64,000 bases of DNA from Adiantum capillus-veneris (lineage: Eukaryota; Streptophyta; Polypodiopsida; Polypodiales; Pteridaceae). Numbering within the stretch: the first letter of the stretch is position 1; every line of letters starts with the position of its first letter. The stretch covers positions 40,603,279 through 40,667,278 of the forward strand of contig CM043970.1 of the NCBI GenBank assembly GCA_014529385.2. Reading direction: 5' to 3'. Made by a program: the position numbers and the translations under genes. The notes below the pieces were generated by a model. That model worked only from the letters and a program-made list of their open reading frames with translations. It was not told the origin of the DNA and did no database searches. Shown piece after piece: positions 57,676-64,000 of this stretch.

Positions 57676-59760
57676 TTACATTTTGCCATCTATCACAGGC
57701 ACCAGGTCATCAACCTCTTCATTGTCTAAACATTATGAAGCCACTTCCCACTCCATCTCATCTATGCTACACCTGTTCCACCATCGTCTCATGATTCTGA
57801 AGCACTCCAAAGTGTACTTTGGTCGCGCGTGTGGCTATCTTCATGGGTGCATGAATGAAACTCATGTTACAAAAGATGTGCACAAGGTCTGCGGCACGAG
57901 CAGGACTTAAGCGATTTCTATGCTTTGAGTGCACAGTCATAAGAAGACCAATTGCGCTCACAGCTACCATTGCATGCCGCGACCGAAAGCACCCTGGTCG
58001 CCACGTGTTGTAGCTCAACTACGTCTCCTCCATATTCTTTCCACCATACTAGGCCTGAAAACCTTTTTACGCTATTAAGAACCCAGGGATCTCCGAAAGT
58101 TCCTTCCCTATTGGCATAATCCACCCTCTACTGGAATGCATCCATGCCATCGTTGCCTGGCAACAACTGTGAGCAGACGTTTTTAAAGTCTCTCATTACC
58201 TCTTTGTTGGAAGCTTGTCCGTTCATCTGAAACTTTGGATCCAAGACAAATGCAACACCAAGAAATGGTGTGTGCATTTGAGCCCATCGTTTCTCCACAA
58301 GTTACACGATTTGTGTTCTCTCCCTCGCACTGCAATGGTTGTATTCTTCGGTTTGACGCAGCGCCTCAGACATGATCCAATAAACCTTACTAATGACAAA
58401 CTTATTTGTGTCGACAACCCTTAGTAGTTCCACATAGGGCTTACTAACCCCAACAAGTTTGTCAATGTTCCACCAAAAGAGAGGGGATTGCACCAAGGAC
58501 ACACATTTTTGAGCTGCTTTGTGGTGGCTTGGATACTTGCTGAGCCAAGCCTCCCAACGGCAATCTACAACAATTTCTGTAAGAGCCGCTTGCACTTCAA
58601 TGACATTATTCAAAACATAGTATGTTGTAGCGAATCGTGTGGCATAGAAAATTTGAAGTGCTTTATTCAGAGACTTGGAGCAAAATAAAACATATGTAAA
58701 CTGATGCTCCCGTATAAACTTGATTACGTGATTGGCGTCAATAGGACCATGAATGATAATCTGTCCATATCCTTTAGGAGTAAATTTAGGGTGTGTGTTG
58801 CACATCTAAGCCATGTAATTTCTTAGTACTTTTTCATAATGGCTAAACCCGCTCCTTTGTAGTTGGAAGCATTATCTATAGCAATAGCTGTCACATTCTT
58901 TGGTCCACCCAGTCAAGCGATAGCTTGCTCATATACTTTCGTCAAGTAGAGAGATGACTTCTCTTTCATTGAGGTATCAATGGCCTCCAAAAACATTGCA
59001 CCTTTGGGACAAATTACCATGACATTAATTAATGGTTTTTTCTGACAGCTGCTTCATCCGTCGAGCGCTATGGTACAACCAAACTCTAGAACAAAGTCAA
59101 GCACCGTTCACTTAAGAATCGCTTATGTACTGCTGTTGACTTTGTCCACATACTCTATTCGCCTTTTATTATAATCAGGATAGATGAGTCCTTTTTTTAC
59201 AGTTGACATTAGTGAATCTTTGAAAATAGGATTTCTTATGACATTAAATGGGATTCCACAAGCCATGAAGGTTTGTGTCAACTTTAGATACAATTCGAGC
59301 ATGTCCCATTGAGTGAATGTTGCGTGTAGAGTCCCAGGCATAGCGGCTCTCCTGGATGTATCGGGACTTGCATCCATCCCTCCCATGGAACCATTTGGAA
59401 AAGTGTAAGGACTTTGAGGTGTTCAGGTTGTTCCCATTGAAGGTCCTTGGCTAGATCACACGTCCTCTTGATCTACACTCACTTCTTCTATGTTGATAGA
59501 TGACCCACCTGTCATACTCTTCTGTCTCTTTAGAACAAGTCATGCATGTTTGCATCTCTTTCCATACCCTGCATATGGACCCATATGTCTTTAGGCGGTG
59601 CTCCACATTCTTTCACATTCGGGCTAGTGCCGAATAAATGTTCCTTGATACGATTTGCGTTGCCGTGCCACTTATGTCCACAATGTTTGCATTCCACAAA
59701 CAAAACTGTTTTGCCTTTCTCTATTTCCTCCACACATGTCCACTCTTTTCCTCGCACCAT
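57676..59760 (-). pseudogene. hAT transposase pseudogene (BED finger, DUF659, dimerisation domain)
   Basis: Minus strand. The ATG at 59760 opens MVRGKEWTCVEEIEKGK with a BED-type finger, ECKHCGHKWHGNANRIKEHL (59640-59700). 59123-59386 carries IPFNVIRNPIFKDSLMSTV; then the DUF659 core (58800-59090): EFGCTIALDG and KKPLINVMVICPKGAMFLEA, VTAIAIDNASNYKGAG. 58302-58805 holds the RNase H-like remainder (FWWNIDKLVGVSKPYVELLR), and 57767-58124 the dimerisation part with WWKEYGGDVVELQHVATRVL, CERNWS and HRNRLSPARAADLVHI. It ends EEVDDLVPVIDGKM at 57676. Frameshifts separate the blocks. It is a full-length hAT family gene, better preserved than the copy at 18430-20003 and clearly a different lineage. 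Confidence 0.9.
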
Positions 59761-59943
59761 GCTTTATGACTTCAACAACATATATCTTACAATCAATAGA
59801 TACACTATGATTATAACTTTTCACCATAATCACGCAATGAGAAAATAAAAGATTATAGATATGATTTGCTAAATTAAAATGATGAATGAATAGTGTTAGG
59901 ATAATATTTTAGGGAAAATCACCAATAGATATGACATTCCTGG
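59761..59943. other. Spacer upstream of the hAT gene
   Basis: AT-rich; the hAT promoter and terminal repeat would lie here but I could not identify a terminal inverted repeat. Confidence 0.4.
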
Positions 59944-60464
59944 CTACTAGGAGGTAAAGAGCGTTTGCTCAAGACAACTTAGATGAGCGATGGAGTCATC
60001 TCACATTCCACTATCTATGCCTCTTGGAGGTACAAGCTACTGCTCAAACACAACCAATCGACCCTAAAATAAATGAGGTCTCTAATTTCTATATCAACAT
60101 AGAGGTAAGAGCATGAGATCGACAACATCCATGTGACTCCTAAGTACTATGCATGACTAATATTCACTAGGAGGTAAGAGCTTCTGCTCGATCACAACCT
60201 AGTGAATTCTATAGGTGATCCACCATATTCACTTAGAAGTAAGATCATAAGCTCGATAACAACCAAGTGAATCCTACTTCGTACCTTAAACCTCAGTTGG
60301 AAGTAAGAGAATCATCTCATAACAACCAAGAGGCACTAAGTGGACCTATTCTATGTCTATATGGAGGTAAGAACATTTGTTCATGACAACCAAAAGACCC
60401 TACATGTATGTGTATATCTTATCCATACTTAGAAGTAGGAGACCCTACTCAAACAACCAAGTAT
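59944..60464. repeat. Array of eight diverged hairpin units (~63-76 bp)
   Basis: Units carry GGAGGTAAGAGC-loop-GCTCxxxACAACC at about 59950, 60025, 60100, 60171, 60236, 60299, 60363 and 60431. Inner stems with 4-base loops: GAGC/GCTC (59959-59970 and 60178-60189), AGC/GCT (60035-60044), GAGA/TCTC (60307-60318), GAAC/GTTC (60371-60382) and GTAGG/CCTAC (60435-60448). Outer stems: CACTAGG/CCTAGTG (60165-60204), CACTT/AAGTG (60230-60269), ATACTT/AAGTAT (60425-60464), ACAT/ATGT (60097-60134) and TTGG/CCAA in two units. No coding frame runs through it. Stems change on both sides together. Confidence 0.8.
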
Positions 60465-60659
60465 AAAAGTACTACAATTTAAATAACCTTTGGTAACTTT
60501 TTAATTGCACATAGAAATGTTTATTTTAATCTTCTAAATCAATGTCTTATCTACCTAGTGAATGATATGTTCCAAAGTATTGAATTAACACTACGTCTAT
60601 GCACATATTATAGCTATGATAGATTTTAACCATCAACTATCACTTTTAGTATCTATTCT
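60465..60659. other. AT-rich spacer between arrays
   Basis: No gene or repeat seen. Confidence 0.5.
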
Positions 60660-60930
60660 AAAACAAATAGAGCTAAGAGTGTAGCCTCTAACGTTCAGAA
60701 TTATACATTTGCACTAAGACACTATAGCTTTAAAAATAGCCTCTAATGCTTAGGATTATTTATTTATCTATTATAAAACAAATAAAGCTAAGAGTATAGC
60801 CTCTAATGTTTAGAATTATACATTAGCACTAAGACACTATAGTTAAAAAGATAGCCTCTAGTGCTTAGAATTATTTATTTATACTAAAACAATAGAGTTA
60901 AAGAATAACTTCTATTGCTTAGAATTATAG
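60660..60930. repeat. ~55-bp tandem array (five units), 115-bp higher order
   Basis: TAGCCTCTAATGCTTAGAATTAT-like cores at 60683, 60737, 60798, 60852 and 60905. Alternate units are more alike, giving a 115-bp period (AAAACAAATAGAGCTAAGAG at 60660 and 60775). Confidence 0.85.
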
Positions 60931-61126
60931 ATGATTCAAATCTATCCATTTTTTTTACTTTTAATGTTTTAACATTAAAAATAATCTATTTTCTTAAAAA
61001 ATCAAAGGATTTTTTAAGTTGACAATTCAACCTTTCTATGTCGAGGGTAACCTGACACTTTGGTAAAAGGAATTGTGCCTAAAACACAAAAATCTAGGCT
61101 TTTTATATAATTATACTATGTCAGAA

Positions 61127-61200
61127 TCGATCGATACTGTTTCGATCGATATCTATTGATTGATACTGTTTCGATCGATATTGTATCGATCGATATGTAA
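61127..61200. repeat. 15-bp minisatellite TCGATCGATAxTGTT (five units)
   Basis: Units start at 61127, 61142, 61157 (14 bp), 61171 and 61186. Each contains the palindrome ATCGAT or TCGATCGA. Confidence 0.92.
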
Positions 61201-61605
61201 GCAATAAAATGTTATTTTGAATAAAGTTGACGTGGTAGTGAATAATACGCGCGAATAAATCTGTGAAACATATTAATCGACCATTATTCACGAATAAAAC
61301 GAATGTCGAATAACGAATCATGCAACTCTGGTGCACACCTTGGGAGCTTTGGTCTTAATAATGGAGTCTTTTAAAACTTGCCTATGGATTTACCATTATT
61401 GAGCCATAAAAAGTCCGAAAGGAGCTATCCCTCGACAACTCTGCTATGTTAGACCCACTCCGCTACCCTCTATAATTAATCAATTCAAAATGTGGGTAAA
61501 GATCCTTAGATGCTTAAATACTAATTTTCAAAGGCTAAGAGGAGTAGCAACTAAGATTTTGAATTGCCAAAGCATATACTAAGTAAACACACAAATTTTG
61601 TTAAC
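61201..61605. other. Upstream sequence of the chromovirus, no gene
   Basis: Expected place of the LTR end and primer site of the element that follows. TGGTGCACACCTTGGG at about 61329 begins with TGG and could be a primer site, but I could not match it to a tRNA. Confidence 0.35.
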
Positions 61606-62690
61606 ATGGCTGACAATAACCAAGAGAGTAGAATGAACATTGATAATTTTGATTTTGCACATGAAGGTGCTAATGATAATGTCCCCATGTTTGTTGATTA
61701 TCTTGTTACTAGGTTGCAACAAGCTATGGGCAACCTTTACTCAACAACTTCGTGCTTATGGGATTTCCTTTCCTCTCCAAGAGGAGAGAGAGAGCTTAGG
61801 AGGCCTCTTGATGAGACCCCCAAAAGAAGACTCTCTCCCATACGAAAGGAGGAATCCAAAGAACAAGAATGTGATGAGTTTCTAAGTTCCTTCGAAGTCC
61901 TCTACAAAGATAGCGGACTAAACGATCGCCAACTCCTCCCAAGAGAAAAACCGTTAACCCATAGTCCTTCTCCTCGTCATTCCGAAAGGGAAGAGAGGAA
62001 ACAAAGGAAGAAAATGGCAAGAAAGAGGTTACTCTCTTCTCCTTCTTCTTCACCTTCCTCCTCTTTCGACAAAATCTATCGCTATTCTCCTAGAGAATAC
62101 AAGAGGGGAGGACATCGCAAATCTTACCCTGCATGACAAAGGTCCCAAAAGCTCAAGAAGTTCAAAGAGGGAGGAAAGAGTATCTTTTTTCTCACCTATG
62201 ATGGCACCTTTGGTGCTACCGATAAAGTATTGGCCTTCATCCAACAATTTGATGCGGCCTTTGGAGATGAGGGCTTCACGGAGTCCTCCAAGCTACGCCA
62301 TGTAGCTATGCACTTCTAAAAACTGGCTCGTCAATGGTGGGCTAGCCTTCGTGGCAATGGCGAAGCCCCAAAGACATGGAAAACTCTACGAGTTTCCATC
62401 ATGAATAAATTCCTTGCAAACGATGAAAAGGACAAAGTGCTCACCGAATGGGGGAGTTAGAGGCTTCTCTCTGTCTATCCACAAATATGTGGACAAGTTT
62501 TGGGATTTACATCTCAAGACTACTGTCTTTCAAAAGATAGACTTTGCCGAGCAAAAGCAACAATTCTATGTGGGATTACCTGAAGAGATGGCCAAGTATG
62601 TCAACTCTCAACGCCTTGGTTCTATCACCAAAATAATCCACCACACCATGGTTCTATCACCAAAGTAATCCACCACATCATGGTTTCTTC
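61606..62690 (+). pseudogene. Ty3/gypsy chromovirus gag
   Basis: The ATG at 61606 begins MADNNQESRMNIDNFDF. After a Ser/Arg/Lys-rich linker (61780-62135, stop at 62134) a frame shift leads to TYDGTFGATDKVLAFIQQFD (about 62195-62255), AFGDEGFTESSKLRHVAMHF and LARQWWASLRGNG, the Retrotrans_gag core, then a frameshift at about 62450 to FSLSIHKYVDKFWDLHLKTT and AEQKQQFYVGLPEEMAKYVN (62470-62620). A 24-bp block CACCATGGTTCTATCACCAA and flanks is duplicated at 62622-62665. This is the capsid precursor of the element that runs to the window end. Confidence 0.75.
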
Positions 62691-62819
62691 GTGCGTCAAT
62701 TTCCAACAAGGGGCTAAACGGAATGTCAAGCCCATGGAAAATTAAGACAAAAGTGATGCAAAGGAGAAAACCAATGCTCAAAATTCTTCCCAAAGCCATT
62801 CCAACAACAACAACAACAA

Positions 62820-63000
62820 TCAGTCCAAGGAGAAAGGAGTTTACAAAGGTAAAAATAAACTCTCTATTACTGAAGAGCTTGAAAATTTTTGTAAAGACCA
62901 CAAATCTTTTAAGTGTGGGGAGCAAGGACATGGTTATCGTTCTTGCCCCAAAAGAAATGCTTGCAATGAGACTCCTAGAGCTTCCACTATCGAAGCTCCA
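62820..63000 (+). pseudogene. Chromovirus gag zinc knuckle
   Basis: In the frame that continues into the protease: ITEELENFCKDHKSFKCGEQGHGYRSCPKR. The knuckle CGEQGHGYRSC keeps C, H, C, but the first Cys of CxxC is Ser. Other plus-strand frames here are shadows. Confidence 0.65.
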
Positions 63001-63059
63001 AAAGAGGATGCTCATTGCAAAGGATCACCTCTCTCCTATGCTTGGGGAAAGGTAAGGGA

Positions 63060-63590
63060 GCATGATGCCTTCATCTTGTTTGACACTAACTCTACTCACA
63101 ACTTCATATCAACAGAGTTGGCCACCAAGTTGGGCATTCAAGCTTCTGAGATGGGAGATGTTGTAACTGTCGATGCCGCTTTCAAGGGACAACAAGCCTT
63201 CGTTACTCCCTTGATTGGTAAGTTGAGGCTTCATGTCCAAAGCTATGTCGACAAAGAATACTTTTTTTGCTCTTCTCACCAACATGAGATGCTATCCTAG
63301 GGGCACCATGGTTCAACCGCATGGCTGCCAACATGAAGTTCCCTGAAAGGAGAATCTACTTCACCTATAGGGAAAATAATATGTATATAGATGATAATGA
63401 TTCTGGTCGTACTATACCACTTGTAAATCCTCTTGCTCTTGATAAACCAATGAAGAGCTCAGTTTTTGCGTACATGATTTTTGTCAAAGAGTCCCTAAAA
63501 GGTCCTAATGTTTCATCAAATTTAAATGGTAGGAATCAAGAAGAGATAGACTTGTCTAACTTTCTAAAAGTATTCCAAGTTCATCGATGA
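63060..63590 (+). pseudogene. Chromovirus aspartic protease and linker
   Basis: AFILFDTNSTHNFISTELAT (63070-63125) is the retropepsin catalytic loop of chromoviruses with the invariant Gly of DTG replaced by Asn. VTPLIGKLRLHVQSYVDKEY follows; a stop at 63298 is followed by GAPWFNRMAANMKFPERRIY, the helix region after the flap. The frame 63321-63590 is the linker to RT. The Asn for Gly change would disrupt the active-site loop. Confidence 0.7.
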
Positions 63591-63689
63591 TAGCCCTATG
63601 GAGTTACCTCCAAAATGAGGGGATGATGACCATTGAATTGAGCTCCTATCAGGAAGCTCACCGCCTAACAAGCCTCCTTATCGAGTTTC

Positions 63690-64000
63690 CCAAGCTCAAC
63701 AAGAGGAGATCATGAGGCAAGTACAAGAATTGGTAGACAAAGGAATGGTGAGGCCTAGCTCCTCTCCCTTTTGTTCTCCAATCCTTTTAGTGCAAAAGAA
63801 AAATGGTACATACCGCATGTGTGTGGACTATCGAGCACTAAACCCTGTCACTATCAAAAACAAATTTCCCGTACCTCGGGTAGAAGATCTGCTTGATAAG
63901 CTACAAGGTTCTACCTAATTTAGTAGGATTGATCTTAAAAGTGGCTACTATCATTTAAGGAAAGTGAATGAAGATATCCTAATGACCGTGTTTCGTACAA
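63690..64000 (+). pseudogene. Chromovirus reverse transcriptase, start; cut by window end
   Basis: The frame 63712-63918 shows RQVQELVDKGMVRPSSSPFC, SPILLVQKKNGTYRMCVDYR, ALNPVTIKNKFPVPRVEDLL and then, after one stop (position 63916), FSRIDLKSGYYHLRKVNED, the first catalytic Asp of RT (DLKSGYH). The preceding SPPNKPPYRVSQAQQEE at about 63655-63705 is the usual lead-in. The catalytic F/YVDD box, RNase H, integrase and chromodomain lie outside the window. Confidence 0.85.

Noticed and set aside
59944-60930. Possible CRISPR array
   Set aside because: Repeat units are diverged and spacers are not unique fixed-length sequences; the DNA is clearly eukaryotic and no cas gene is present.

Overview
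The window is nuclear DNA from a land plant: Ty3/gypsy, Ty1/copia, L1-type LINE and hAT transposase families typical of plants, a plant-type pentatricopeptide (PPR) remnant, long (GA/CT)n and (GT/CA)n tracts, and no compact bacterial-style operons. The style of the Tat-like pol and of the PPR phrase suggests a fern or other seed-free plant; that is inference and not certain. I see no rRNA, tRNA or CRISPR array. Almost all coding sequence is decayed mobile-element sequence; only a few short ORFs (17588-18028, 56559-57254) could still be host or unknown genes.

Layout. 1-5.1 kb: a retropepsin-like remnant, then a minus-strand copia LTR with its tRNA-Met type primer site, abutting a minus-strand Tat-like gypsy pol (1.9-5.1 kb) that was later split by a hAT-type MITE (2321-2854, 8-bp target duplication still visible) and by a 717-bp LTR (3778-4494). 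5.9-16.2 kb: a second, plus-strand element of the same Tat-like family with LTR end, primer site, a leader full of a 20-bp perfect palindrome, gag, protease, RT, RNase H, a double H2C2 module, integrase and a charged pol tail, all with frameshifts. 17.2-20.6 kb: an AT-rich tandem duplication, a 146-codon ORF, a minus-strand hAT transposase pseudogene and a copia integrase fragment. 24.2-29.5 kb: a minus-strand L1-like LINE with ORF1, endonuclease, RT and zf-RVT, carrying an internal 503-bp tandem duplication. 31.0-35.6 kb: a possible MITE, GA-rich sequence, a PPR remnant, and a copia RT/RNase H fragment with LTR. 37.4-38.9 kb: a minus-strand chromovirus integrase and chromodomain next to its polypurine tract and LTR. 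39.4-42.1 kb: dense microsatellites, two minisatellites and a segmental duplication. 42.6-48.8 kb: two ~930-bp direct repeats flanking decayed minus-strand coding sequence with a coiled coil. 49.0-50.2 kb: a plus-strand gypsy RT fragment. 50.6-55.6 kb: a minus-strand, two-LTR, gag-only non-autonomous retrotransposon. 55.6-57.4 kb: a protein-kinase-like pseudogene followed by an unknown ORF. 57.7-59.8 kb: a second minus-strand hAT transposase. 59.9-61.2 kb: three different tandem arrays. 61.6-64.0 kb: a plus-strand chromovirus (gag, protease, start of RT) that runs off the end.

The most unusual structure is the array at 59944-60464: eight diverged units in which short stems are kept by paired changes on both sides while their sequences differ. 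Next are the repeated 20-bp palindrome in the leader of the Tat-like element, the gag-only retroelement, and the kinase-like gene with a changed catalytic Asp. Relative ages are readable in places: the gypsy pol at 1.9-5.1 kb was present before the MITE and the LTR that interrupt it.
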